Source of the DNA: CAZTLE01 sp964614415
GTDB taxonomy: Bacteria; Bacteroidota; Bacteroidia; Flavobacteriales; Flavobacteriaceae
Assembly (NCBI GenBank): GCA_964614415.1
Contig: CAZTLE010000030.1
Location: 1 to 27,601 of the forward strand
Direction: 5' to 3'
DNA: 27,601 bases
Positions 7,903 to 15,126 of this stretch are shown one piece after another (the first letter of the stretch is position 1; each line of letters opens with the position of its first letter). The position numbers and the translations under genes are program-made. Below the pieces are notes generated by a model. That model saw only the letters and a list, made by a program, of their open reading frames with translations. It did no database searches and was not told the DNA's origin.

Positions 7903-8332
7903 TACCAATACCCTTCGGATTGGGACCGTATTCATTGGGACCAACATCGCTATCCAGGAAAAAGAAGACTAGCAGGACAATACTAACGACTGGAACAAAT
8001 CCCAATAGTATGAACCAGCCGGATTTGCCGGAATCGTGAAGCCTTCTTACCTGTACCTCAAGGGTAGGGATGATCATAGCCACACCAAATAGGATTATGA
8101 GTAGCATGGGAAGCATTCCAATCCCTGCAAGCGAGTCGCTTATTGCGCCCAGGGATCCGGTGAGGAACATCGAAAGAAAAACTACGGTAAAATAAATTAT
8201 CACGTTCATAAGCGCGAAAAACCAATACTCCGATCGCCTCGCACGGCCTTCAAAATTCGCGTAGTTTTCAATTACGACTTTCTTCCACCAGTCCAACATA
8301 TTGTACTGTGATTCCGGTTTCTTGTATTCCAT
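7895..8332 (-). CDS. DUF805 membrane protein
   Basis: 145 residues. The DUF805 pattern is clear: a WWKKVVIENYANFEGRARRSEYW lead, membrane helices at about 40-60 and 75-92, the basic loop VQVRRLHDSGKSGW, a further helix, and the tail GPNEYGPNP. It is an inner-membrane protein of unknown function. It is the first gene of the DUF805-adenosine deaminase-YceI operon and overlaps the next gene by 8 bp. A start at the internal methionine (MLDWW) is also possible. A -7-like box lies at 8351-8358. Confidence 0.9.
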   Translation of the reverse strand: MEYKKPESQYNMLDWWKKVVIENYANFEGRARRSEYWFFALMNVIIYFTVVFLSMFLTGSLGAISDSLAGIGMLPMLLIILFGVAMIIPTLEVQVRRLHDSGKSGWFILLGFVPVVSIVLLVFFFLDSDVGPNEYGPNPKGIGND

Positions 8333-8350
8333 AGGTCGGTTTTAGAAGCC

Positions 8351-8358
8351 GAAAGATA
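8351..8358 (-). promoter_or_regulatory. Possible -7 box TATCTTTC for the DUF805 operon
   Basis: The minus strand reads TATCTTTC, one mismatch from TAnnTTTG, 18 bp upstream of the DUF805 ATG. No -33 box at normal spacing is clear. Confidence 0.35.
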
Positions 8359-8404
8359 GCACAAATCCTTGCAACTTGCAGCCTGCTTTTCGAGATGAAA
8401 AAGC

Positions 8405-9862
8405 CTAGTTCGCGTGAAGTGTCTTAATATCTATATCCCTGGCAAGGAGTTCGATGGTTTGGGAGATCCAGTCGGTCGAATTGTCCAAACGAAAATCGGG
8501 AGGAATGCCATCGGCCTCGTACGCTCGTTGCTTCTGGTAGCGCGTCATGGTGCAGGACAAAGTGAATTCATAGCAGGGCGTCTTCACGCTGCCCATTTCG
8601 CCGTATCCAACATAGCCTCCGGAATTTTCGCCCACCAGCAAGGTTTTATCGCTCTGCATCGCCCAAAACAAGAGTGATTCGCAGGAGCTGGCGCAGTTCT
8701 TATTGAAGATAACAGCTACTTTCTGAACGCGTCCCGGTTTGGCTTTTCTACGCATTTTGCGGCCTTTGGAACGGGGAATGAAGGTGCCGGGTTTGGCCTT
8801 CTTCATTTTGGCGATTTCATTGGCAAACCAGTTGACCATCCCCTTGCTGTAATTCGCGGTGTCCTTTTTGGCATTGGCATGCCAGCGCTCCCACATTTTG
8901 ATGTTGTCTTCGGTCACATAGAGATCTACCTTATCTCCCTGAATGGGTCCCGTATAGATGTAATCCAGTAGGGGCATAGCATTGTTGTCACTGCCACCAC
9001 CGTTGTCGCGAACATCTATAATAAGATATTCTTTTTGCCCTATCTGCGGTTTAGCGACATCATACAGGGAATCTATAATCGCTGTACGACTCCCTGAGAA
9101 TGAAGGGATGCGGATGTAGGCCACAGAGTCCCGAACCACTTGAAACTCGTACTGCCTGTCGGGATTAATGGCATAGTTTACCTTGTTCTCAAGGTTTTTC
9201 TTAAACCAAATATCCCCAAGGATCCCATCCTTGAAGGTATAATTGTATGAATAGCGCAGGGAGTGGTTGCGCAAATAGGTAAAGGCCTCAAAATTTCCAT
9301 CCTTTTTGGACTTTAATTCGAATTTAACCTGCCCCTTTTTCCAGAGCTTGCTTTCAGAAGCAATAATGACCCCGATGTAATCCCGAAGTACACCCTTGTT
9401 GGGGACTACGGCCACGGTATAGGATCCGCCGTTGATCACATAGGTTCCGCGGACATCGTCCAGCGGATATTCCTTTAAGTCCTGCGGTGTTAGTTCGTAA
9501 GTTTCCCGGTTTTGATACATTTCTGAAGCTAGAAATGCTGCTACTTCAGCTTCGTTGTTCTCGTCTACGTTGTCGGACGACATGCGAATTTGCGAATGGT
9601 TGTCTTTAAAGAACTCCACGTAATAGGTGAGGAGTTTAAAACAATGTACTGCGTCTATCGCCTGTTGTGCTTCATTTCTCAGGTTATTTTTTAAGGTATT
9701 ATAGTCATCCTGAGTTTCGGCGTAGACGTTGTCAGCATAGCCCGGAAGGTTCTTTTCATAGTAGTCAACTACAAAGTCGAGTTCCTGTTTGCAAGGGCAG
9801 CTATTTTGAGTGTATCCGAAGCTGCTCAGGAGTAGTAAAGACAGGAGGGAGAAAATTCGCAT
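8405..9862 (-). CDS. S41-family (C-terminal processing type) peptidase
   Basis: 485 residues from the ATG at 9862, which puts the signal peptide (MRIFSLLSLLLLSSFGYTQ) first; the frame runs 20 codons further upstream. It is an exported serine peptidase. The N-terminal helical domain (about 20-100) contains CPCKQELDFVVDYYEKNLPG and FFKDNHSQIRM. The S41 core has YIRIPSFSG, YLIIDVRDNGGGSD, then NCASSCESLLFWA around residue 392, where the serines fall at the place of the nucleophile (usual form SASA-E), then LLVGENSGGYVGYG and GIPPD. A clear PDZ domain is not visible. It is probably monocistronic, with the CAP lipoprotein gene 94 bp upstream on the same strand. Confidence 0.88.
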   Translation of the reverse strand: MRIFSLLSLLLLSSFGYTQNSCPCKQELDFVVDYYEKNLPGYADNVYAETQDDYNTLKNNLRNEAQQAIDAVHCFKLLTYYVEFFKDNHSQIRMSSDNVDENNEAEVAAFLASEMYQNRETYELTPQDLKEYPLDDVRGTYVINGGSYTVAVVPNKGVLRDYIGVIIASESKLWKKGQVKFELKSKKDGNFEAFTYLRNHSLRYSYNYTFKDGILGDIWFKKNLENKVNYAINPDRQYEFQVVRDSVAYIRIPSFSGSRTAIIDSLYDVAKPQIGQKEYLIIDVRDNGGGSDNNAMPLLDYIYTGPIQGDKVDLYVTEDNIKMWERWHANAKKDTANYSKGMVNWFANEIAKMKKAKPGTFIPRSKGRKMRRKAKPGRVQKVAVIFNKNCASSCESLLFWAMQSDKTLLVGENSGGYVGYGEMGSVKTPCYEFTLSCTMTRYQKQRAYEADGIPPDFRLDNSTDWISQTIELLARDIDIKTLHAN

Positions 9863-9887
9863 AGGATGGTTTTCTGGTATAGAACCA

Positions 9888-9895
9888 AAAAGATA
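9888..9895 (-). promoter_or_regulatory. Possible -7 box TATCTTTT for the S41 peptidase
   Basis: The minus strand reads TATCTTTT, one mismatch from TAnnTTTG, 25 bp upstream of the chosen start at 9862. It supports that start over the one at 9922. The nearest TTG upstream is 24 bp away, slightly beyond the usual spacing. Confidence 0.35.
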
Positions 9896-9956
9896 CGAAT
9901 TGTTACAGTTATGCAGGAACAATTATGTTTGTGCGCTCCAACCCTTTGGGGTGTTC

Positions 9957-10598
9957 CTAAAGTTGGTCATAATAATTGACCACAATAACATGGTGATCCC
10001 GGTCAATGGCATAGTATCCTACGGCAACTCCTCTGCTTCTTTCGGTCATCATTGCTTGATAATGACCGCCATCAGGACCTTCTTCATAAAACAGTTTAGG
10101 GACCCACCAGACGGATTTTTCTACGGAACCCTCAGAGTCATCACCTCCCCGGCCTCCACCGGCAGCACCTTGTGACACCCAACCACAATCGTCACTCCAA
10201 TGTACCGTTCCGTTCTCCAGGGCGAGCCGTGCCTCTCTGGCGGCACATAGTTCGTATTCTACCGCTCTCACAAAGGGAGGCAATCCGTGAAGGGTGCGAA
10301 ATTCATTAATTCGGTTTGTACCGTATTCGCCTACATCGACATATCCGCAGTAGGGGTCATCGATCATTAACAACATGGCTCCGTCGTTACAGATATTATG
10401 AGGGTTTCCGGGTCCATCGGGTAATTGTCCTACGAGGGATGCATTCAATCTTGCCAGCACTTCGGCCTCGTCAATACCGAGATCAATGAGCGGGCTGTGC
10501 GTTGGGGCAGACTCTCCCGAGCAGGAAATTTGAAGTAAAATGATTGAGACTAACAGGAATGAGGTACAAGCCTTGGGGATACATAGCAGGGTTTTCAT
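9957..10598 (-). CDS. CAP-domain (SCP/PR-1-like) lipoprotein
   Basis: 213 residues from the ATG at 10598, which puts the lipoprotein signal first (MKTLLCIPKACTSFLLVSII, then LLQISC as lipobox). Candidate CAP features in order: RINEFRTLHGLPPFVRAVEYELCAAREARLA (helix 1), TVHWSDDCGW (first His), EGPDGGHYQAMMTERSRGVAVGYY (second His in GHY), and a closing beta strand HHVIVVNYYD. CAP proteins act outside the cell or at its surface; bacterial members have mostly unknown roles. A Gly-rich stretch (GAAGGGRGGDD) interrupts the usual core. A second, unrelated-looking CAP lipoprotein is encoded at 22565. Confidence 0.82.
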   Translation of the reverse strand: MKTLLCIPKACTSFLLVSIILLQISCSGESAPTHSPLIDLGIDEAEVLARLNASLVGQLPDGPGNPHNICNDGAMLLMIDDPYCGYVDVGEYGTNRINEFRTLHGLPPFVRAVEYELCAAREARLALENGTVHWSDDCGWVSQGAAGGGRGGDDSEGSVEKSVWWVPKLFYEEGPDGGHYQAMMTERSRGVAVGYYAIDRDHHVIVVNYYDQL

Positions 10599-10720
10599 TT
10601 TCTTGGTTTTAAGTAGGTTGTTACTTTTCCGGAGCATTTACCGGAATAACTATGTAGGCTTATTTTAGAAACGTTGAAATAGGCAATAAAGTGTTGTCCT
10701 AAGCGATTTTACCAGGAATA

Positions 10721-10755
10721 AAAAAACGGAACCCTGTTTCCAGGATTCCGTTTTT
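10721..10755 (-). terminator. Intrinsic terminator of lysS
   Basis: Read on the minus strand, ACGGAATCCTG pairs with CAGGGTTCCGT around a GAAA tetraloop with one U-G wobble, and a run of six T follows. It starts 19 bp after the lysS stop codon and is a textbook rho-independent terminator. The A-run on the other side could also support the opposite strand, but no plus-strand gene ends here. Confidence 0.92.
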
Positions 10756-10773
10756 GTGTTGATGTAAGAAATA

Positions 10774-12486
10774 TTATCCTATGAACTCCACATCCAGTGA
10801 AGTCTCTGTTTTATCAACCTTCGCAAGTTGATTTTTGGTCAATTCCTTGATCGCTTTGTCCCACTTTTTGTTAGAAAGACCGGACTGGGATTTAAGTTCA
10901 CTTAAAGGCATTTTTTCAGCCTTTTTCAGCGTATCGAGAACTGCTTTGGCCTCATCGCTCAAGGACACCTGCTTTTTCTCAGGCCGCATCTGCGGGAAGA
11001 ACAGTACTTCCTGGATGGAGGCATTGTCTGTCATAAACATGGTGAGGCGATCCACACCAATTCCTATACCCGAGGTAGGAGGCATTCCATACTCCAGGGC
11101 GCGCAGGAAATCATCATCGATGAACATAGCCTCATCATCTCCTTTTTCAGATAAACGCAGCTGATCCTCGAAGCGTTCCCGCTGATCGATAGGATCGTTC
11201 AATTCCGAATAGGCATTAGCCAGTTCTTTCCCCATCACCATCAGCTCAAAGCGCTCGGTAAGGCCTTCCTTGCTTCGGTGCTTTTTCGTAAGCGGACTCA
11301 TCTCCACCGGGTAGTCAATGATGAACGTAGGTTGGATGTAATTTCCTTCACATTTCTCACCGAAGATCTCATCGATCAACTTACCGGTTCCCATGGTTTC
11401 GTCTACCTCAATACCAAGCGCAATGGCCGCCTCCCGAACTTCCTCTTCCGATTTTTGGTAGAGGTCATAGCCGGTGTGCTCCTTGATCGCGTCCAGAATC
11501 CCAATGCGCTTGTAGGGTGCCTTGTAGTCGATGACATGATCTCCAAACTTCACTTTTGTAGTACCATGGAGGTCCATAGCTACTTTTTCCAGTAACTGTT
11601 CGGTGGTATCCATCATCCATTCATAATCCTTGTACGCAGCATACATTTCCATGATAGTGAACTCAGGGTTATGGGTACGGTCCATCCCTTCGTTTCGGAA
11701 ATCCTTGGCGAACTCATACACCCCGTCGAATCCTCCTACGATAAGTCGCTTCAGGTATAGCTCATTCGCGATTCGCAAGTACAATGGTATGTTCAATGCA
11801 TTGTGATGCGTGATGAACGGTCGCGCCGCTGCGCCACCGGGAATAGGCTGTAGAATAGGAGTTTCCACTTCCAGAAATCCCATGTTGTTGTAAAACTCCC
11901 GGATCGAGTTCACGATTTTTGTTCGCTTGATGAACGTATCCTTTACTTTAGGATTCACTACTAGATCGGCATATCGCTGACGAAAGCGTTGCTCCGGGTC
12001 TGTAAATGCATCGAATACCACTCCGTCCTTTTCCCTTGGGAGTGGAAGTGGCTTCAGAGCCTTGGACAGCAGAGCAAATTCTTTGACCTTCACGGTTTTT
12101 TCTCCTACCTGGGTGGTAAAGAGTTCTCCTTCGATACCCACATAGTCACCTATATCCAGCAACTTCTTATACACCTCATTGTACAGGGTTTTGTCTTCAC
12201 CCGGACAGATCTCATCCCGGTTAAAGTACACCTGAATACGGCCTTCAGAATCCTGAAGCTCGGCAAAAGAGGCCTTTCCCTGAATACGGCGGGACATCAA
12301 ACGACCGGCAATAACTACCTGTTTCCCCTCCTCAAAATTCTCTTTGATCTGTTTGGAAAGTGCATTTATAGGATACAGTGGAGCCGGATAGGGATCAATT
12401 CCCAGGGCTCGTAGTTGTGCCAGTTTTTCTCGTCGTACCAGTTCTTGTTCAGAAAGTTGCATGTTTCGCTTATTTACATCTGCCAT
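10774..12486 (-). CDS. lysS: Lysyl-tRNA synthetase, class II
   Basis: 570 residues. It charges tRNA-Lys with lysine in the cytoplasm. The N-terminal OB-fold anticodon-binding domain (about 55-155) includes VVIAGRLMSRRIQGKASFAELQD. The class II core follows: motif 1 around GFLEVETPILQPIPGGAAARPF, motif 2 FRNEGMDRTHNPEFTIMEMY, and motif 3 GIGIGVDRLTMFMTD. The core ends near residue 500 (FFPQMRPEKK). About 65 extra residues follow, forming a small helical/winged-helix-like tail (ELKSQSGLSNKKWDKAIKEL), as seen in Bacteroidota LysRS, which makes it longer than the roughly 500-residue E. coli enzyme. It ends at a strong terminator. Confidence 0.97.
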   Translation of the reverse strand: MADVNKRNMQLSEQELVRREKLAQLRALGIDPYPAPLYPINALSKQIKENFEEGKQVVIAGRLMSRRIQGKASFAELQDSEGRIQVYFNRDEICPGEDKTLYNEVYKKLLDIGDYVGIEGELFTTQVGEKTVKVKEFALLSKALKPLPLPREKDGVVFDAFTDPEQRFRQRYADLVVNPKVKDTFIKRTKIVNSIREFYNNMGFLEVETPILQPIPGGAAARPFITHHNALNIPLYLRIANELYLKRLIVGGFDGVYEFAKDFRNEGMDRTHNPEFTIMEMYAAYKDYEWMMDTTEQLLEKVAMDLHGTTKVKFGDHVIDYKAPYKRIGILDAIKEHTGYDLYQKSEEEVREAAIALGIEVDETMGTGKLIDEIFGEKCEGNYIQPTFIIDYPVEMSPLTKKHRSKEGLTERFELMVMGKELANAYSELNDPIDQRERFEDQLRLSEKGDDEAMFIDDDFLRALEYGMPPTSGIGIGVDRLTMFMTDNASIQEVLFFPQMRPEKKQVSLSDEAKAVLDTLKKAEKMPLSELKSQSGLSNKKWDKAIKELTKNQLAKVDKTETSLDVEFIG

Positions 12487-12501
12487 ATTTTACGGCAGGT
12501 G

Positions 12502-12509
12502 CAAAATTA
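12502..12509 (-). promoter_or_regulatory. lysS -7 box TAATTTTG
   Basis: The minus strand reads TAATTTTG, a full match to TAnnTTTG, only 15 bp before the lysS ATG. The expected leader is about 8-11 nt. No -33 TTTG at ordinary spacing is visible. Confidence 0.45.
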
Positions 12510-12565
12510 GCGTATTTACACTTTCCATTCCCTAAATCCTTCCAAAAATTATATGTACGGGGCGC

Positions 12566-13444
12566 TTATTGATTGAGTTCTTCCAGGGCAGATTTGGCCG
12601 TCTTATTTTCAGGATCAATGGCAAGTGCTTCTGCATACGCGATTTTGGCTTCTTCCAGTTGGTTTGTTTGCCTAAGCTCATTTGCCAGACGGACGTAGGT
12701 GCCACTTTCTTCCGGGAATAACAGAATGTTCAGACGGGCTACTTCGATCGCTTCTGCTTCTTTCCCATGGTGGAAGAGGGTATAGGAGTAGGTGTTTAGC
12801 TCCCTCCAATTGGGAATGGTATCCCTCAATTTGGTGGTGAGTTTTTTCCTTTTTTTCACAAACTTATCCAAACCAAGGTCACTCATCATTTGGTGTACCA
12901 TAGTGACTCCGTGATAGTTTGAGGTGTAATTATCATTGATTATAGATAGCAAGTCATTCTCCAGGGAGTTTACAGGCGATTCCACAATTCGATTTACTTC
13001 CTTACCGTCTTTGTAGACTATGAAGGTTGGGACACGATGAATATTGAGTCCTTCATGTTCGCCACCCGGACTCTGTTTGTAGGCCTTAGCATCTCGATTC
13101 ACTGCGACCATAGTGAGTCGTTCCATGGGAAAGTTAGCCATTTCAAGCAGTTTATACATCCTGGGCACCTCTCGTTTACTGTCGCCGCACCAGGTTCCCA
13201 TAAAGGCAGTGATGGTATAGTCGGACAGGGGTCCTTCTAACTGCGATGCGATGGATCTGTCGGGTTCATAGCCGTTGTAATTTTTAAGGAACCATTCGCC
13301 GTAATCACCTTCGGAAAGTCCTTCTTTGTTGATCTTTCCAAGAAGTTGCTTGCCTCCCCGTTGCGAAGGTGCTTCCTGATTGAAGGGCTGGGCCATTAAG
13401 CCCAGTGAAATAAAAAAGAGTCCAAGAGTAATGTGAACTTTCAT
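12566..13444 (-). CDS. Secreted thioredoxin-fold protein with C-terminal TPR
   Basis: 292 residues. A signal peptide (MKVHITLGLFFISLGLMAQ) directs it to the periplasm. The thioredoxin-like domain (about 70-170) has FMGTWCGDSKREVPRM where the active-site CxxC should be: Cys86 is kept but the second cysteine is Ser89, so it cannot run a normal dithiol cycle. The cis-proline loop HRVPTFIVYKDGKEVNRIVE is present. The C-terminal part (about 215-290) holds TPR helices (EAIEVARLNILLFPEESGTY and EAKIAYAEALAIDPENKTAK). A role as a thiol-binding, peroxide-sensing or scaffold protein is inference. It lies 79 bp upstream of lysS and probably has its own promoter. Confidence 0.88.
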   Translation of the reverse strand: MKVHITLGLFFISLGLMAQPFNQEAPSQRGGKQLLGKINKEGLSEGDYGEWFLKNYNGYEPDRSIASQLEGPLSDYTITAFMGTWCGDSKREVPRMYKLLEMANFPMERLTMVAVNRDAKAYKQSPGGEHEGLNIHRVPTFIVYKDGKEVNRIVESPVNSLENDLLSIINDNYTSNYHGVTMVHQMMSDLGLDKFVKKRKKLTTKLRDTIPNWRELNTYSYTLFHHGKEAEAIEVARLNILLFPEESGTYVRLANELRQTNQLEEAKIAYAEALAIDPENKTAKSALEELNQ

Positions 13445-13559
13445 ACTATTCGTTTTGTGATTGAAAGTTCGAAATTGCCTTAACGAGTATCAAAAATCAA
13501 GAAAATCCGGATGGAATAAGGGGCTAGACCGGGGGTGGAAAATGCTTTTGCATTTTCCA

Positions 13560-13643
13560 CAAATTTCAAATTTCAAATTTCAAATTTCAAATTACAAGCA
13601 TCAAGCACCAAGCACCAAATTCCAAATTCCAAATCTCAAATTC
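13560..13643. repeat. Heptameric minisatellite, 12 units of CAAATTT/CAAATTC/CAAGCAC
   Basis: Twelve 7-bp units follow each other with no indel. They are four CAAATTT, then CAAATTA, CAAGCAT, two CAAGCAC, two CAAATTC, CAAATCT and CAAATTC. The reverse strand therefore shows a TTG every 7 bp. The open frames through it (FQISNFK-type translations) are by-products of the repeat, not genes. It lies in the 378-bp gene-free stretch 13445-13822, along with the repeats at 13721-13756 and 13794-13807. Confidence 0.9.
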
Positions 13644-13720
13644 TAAAACTCAGAATAGAGGCGTACCGTCTTTGCGATCAGCCGAAGGCAGAGAAGCAAA
13701 CTGCTGAATGTAACAGACTG

Positions 13721-13756
13721 CTTCGCTCGCAAGCTCGCTCGCAAGCTCGCTCGCAG
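13721..13756. repeat. Three 12-bp direct repeats GCTCGCTCGCAA
   Basis: Units 13721-13732 (CTTCGCTCGCAA), 13733-13744 and 13745-13756 (GCTCGCTCGCAG) are nearly identical and contiguous. They are far richer in G+C than the heptamer array 77 bp upstream. Confidence 0.85.
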
Positions 13757-13793
13757 AAACGCTACGATTCATCCATTGGAATTTGAGACTTGA

Positions 13794-13807
13794 CTGCCGT
13801 CAGGCAG
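13794..13807. repeat. Short inverted repeat CTGCC-GTCA-GGCAG
   Basis: A 5-bp stem with a 4-nt loop, placed between the minisatellites and the stop codon of the LuxR-type regulator gene. I recall similar CTGCCGTCAGGCAG strings as common intergenic repeats in flavobacterial genomes; that is recollection, not a search result. It has no T-run, so it is a weak terminator candidate. Confidence 0.45.
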
Positions 13808-13822
13808 GTTTGAAATTTACCT

Positions 13823-14878
13823 CTATCCTCTATACAGGCTCTTGGCCTCATCCCTGGAAGACACATTCAACTTGCGATAGATGTTGTTAATATGCGTCTT
13901 TATGGTACTTACGCTTACGTACATAGCTTCGGCGATCTCCTTGTTAGTTTTGTCATCCAGAATATGCTGAAGCACCTTCTCTTCCTGGCGCGAGAGATTC
14001 CCGGTCGTGGCTCGTGATTTCTGCAACCCTCTAAGCTTTCCGAAGAAATAATAATTACCCAAAAGAGAAAGAATGCAAACCCCGCTAAGAAGATATGCCC
14101 ACCAGGGGAGCATGCTGCTATTTGACGCTTCGATGAGATAGCGGTCGCTTTTCAGTTCGGATTCGTACTGTTGCGTATATGGTGAGTCCGGATATTGGTT
14201 TTTTAAACGCTGCAGAAGTTCGTCGTAATAGGCAGAATTTTTCAGGTCCTCGAGATAGTATTCGTACAAATCGGAACTTCGATCGCTCAGGAACGCATAG
14301 CTGTACAATTCGGCCAATGGTTCCTGTAGTTGTTCGCCGTATTGTTGCAGGATACTAAACCATTTTTTGGAGTTCAATTTGCGGTTGGCTTCGCTGCGAT
14401 AGGCTCCAAACGCGTAGCGCATGTCGTGTTTCAGGGAATCGATCTTCAGGAAGGCTTTCGATTTTTCATTTTCGGAAACTACCTCACAGAAGATCTCATT
14501 TTCGAAAGTGGAGGGCAGGAATAGTTCGGTGTTGTTGTTTGCCACAAAGATGACCTCCTTGCTATTTGGGCAATGTCCCATAAAGTGGTTTACGTCTCTT
14601 GAATCTTCATCGCATTCATCGACATGGATACGATAAATCCGATTCTCACTTGGTAGGTTATTTCCCGAAAATTTGAAAAATCCGGTGGAGTCAGCCGTGG
14701 TTTTGGCAATGATTTGTTCCGGATGTACGCCCGAGATCTTTCGATAGTCTTCTACTACGGATAAGTAGATGTCTCCTTGCTGGATATCGACATCAATGTG
14801 TCCCGAAAAGGTATACTGGCTCCATGTTTCGGAAACCGAGAATACCAAAAGTATAATGCACAAAATCTTCCACTTCAT
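13823..14878 (-). CDS. Membrane-anchored LuxR-type transcriptional regulator
   Basis: 351 residues from the ATG at 14878; the frame to 14917 was rejected because the signal peptide begins at 14878. Order: signal peptide (1-20), extracytoplasmic beta domain (about 22-125, with several Cys), helical region (about 135-245), one transmembrane helix (about 259-278, MLPWWAYLLSGVCILSLLGN), a short basic linker, then a cytoplasmic LuxR/GerE helix-turn-helix at 295-350 (LSRQEEKVLQHILDDKTNKE, then VSTIKTHINNIYRKLNVSSR). It appears to sense outside and bind DNA inside in one chain, with no phosphorelay domain. It is divergent from the yqaE-like gene, 89 bp apart. A promoter is proposed at 14887-14918. 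Confidence 0.9.
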   Translation of the reverse strand: MKWKILCIILLVFSVSETWSQYTFSGHIDVDIQQGDIYLSVVEDYRKISGVHPEQIIAKTTADSTGFFKFSGNNLPSENRIYRIHVDECDEDSRDVNHFMGHCPNSKEVIFVANNNTELFLPSTFENEIFCEVVSENEKSKAFLKIDSLKHDMRYAFGAYRSEANRKLNSKKWFSILQQYGEQLQEPLAELYSYAFLSDRSSDLYEYYLEDLKNSAYYDELLQRLKNQYPDSPYTQQYESELKSDRYLIEASNSSMLPWWAYLLSGVCILSLLGNYYFFGKLRGLQKSRATTGNLSRQEEKVLQHILDDKTNKEIAEAMYVSVSTIKTHINNIYRKLNVSSRDEAKSLYRG

Positions 14879-14886
14879 CGCAAAAA

Positions 14887-14918
14887 CGAAGATAGAGAAA
14901 TTCGTCAGGTGTAACAAA
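14887..14918 (-). promoter_or_regulatory. Promoter of the LuxR-type regulator
   Basis: On the minus strand TTTG (14918-14915) is followed by a 20-bp spacer and TATCTTCG (14894-14887), one mismatch from TAnnTTTG. Only 8 bp separate the -7 box from the ATG at 14878, so the mRNA would have almost no leader. Confidence 0.5.
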
Positions 14919-14967
14919 ACAGAATACGGAAGACCTATTATATGAATATTACTTATTATTGCACTAC

Positions 14968-15126
14968 ATGAGTCTTTGGAGAGTCCTACTTGCCATTCTG
15001 TTCCCGCCCCTGTCAGTAGTTGATAAAGGGTGCGGTTCTGTTCTTATTGTTTTGATCCTGACTATTTGCGGGTGGATTCCCGGAGTGATCGCGGCTTTGA
15101 TCATTCTGAATAATCCCGATCGTTAG
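14968..15126 (+). CDS. YqaE/Pmp3-family small membrane protein
   Basis: 52 residues, short enough to be missed by length-limited gene calling. It matches the YqaE/Pmp3 (UPF0057) pattern from end to end: MSLWRVLLAILFPPLSVVDK, then GCGSVLIVLILTICGWIPG and VIAALIIL, giving two transmembrane helices joined by a short polar loop with the family DKGCG and GWIPG motifs. Members are stress-induced membrane proteins that affect membrane potential in yeast and plants; the bacterial role is unclear. It is divergent from the membrane-anchored LuxR regulator, a possible regulator of it (inference). A hairpin follows 15 bp after the stop. Confidence 0.93.
   Translation: MSLWRVLLAILFPPLSVVDKGCGSVLIVLILTICGWIPGVIAALIILNNPDR

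Noticed and set aside
10627..10646. Inverted repeat TTCCGG-8 nt-CCGGAA upstream of the CAP lipoprotein gene at 9957
   Set aside because: Six-bp arms are short and each is close to self-complementary; without a nearby promoter or a second copy it may be chance.
13560..13756. Possible CRISPR array
   Set aside because: The repeats are 7 and 12 bp, contiguous and without unique spacers, and no cas genes are in the window.
13461..13786. Two overlapping open frames of 61 and 83 codons with repeating FQISNFK-type translations
   Set aside because: They are readings of the 7-bp repeat array in different frames; there is no promoter, no domain, and the composition is purely that of the repeat.
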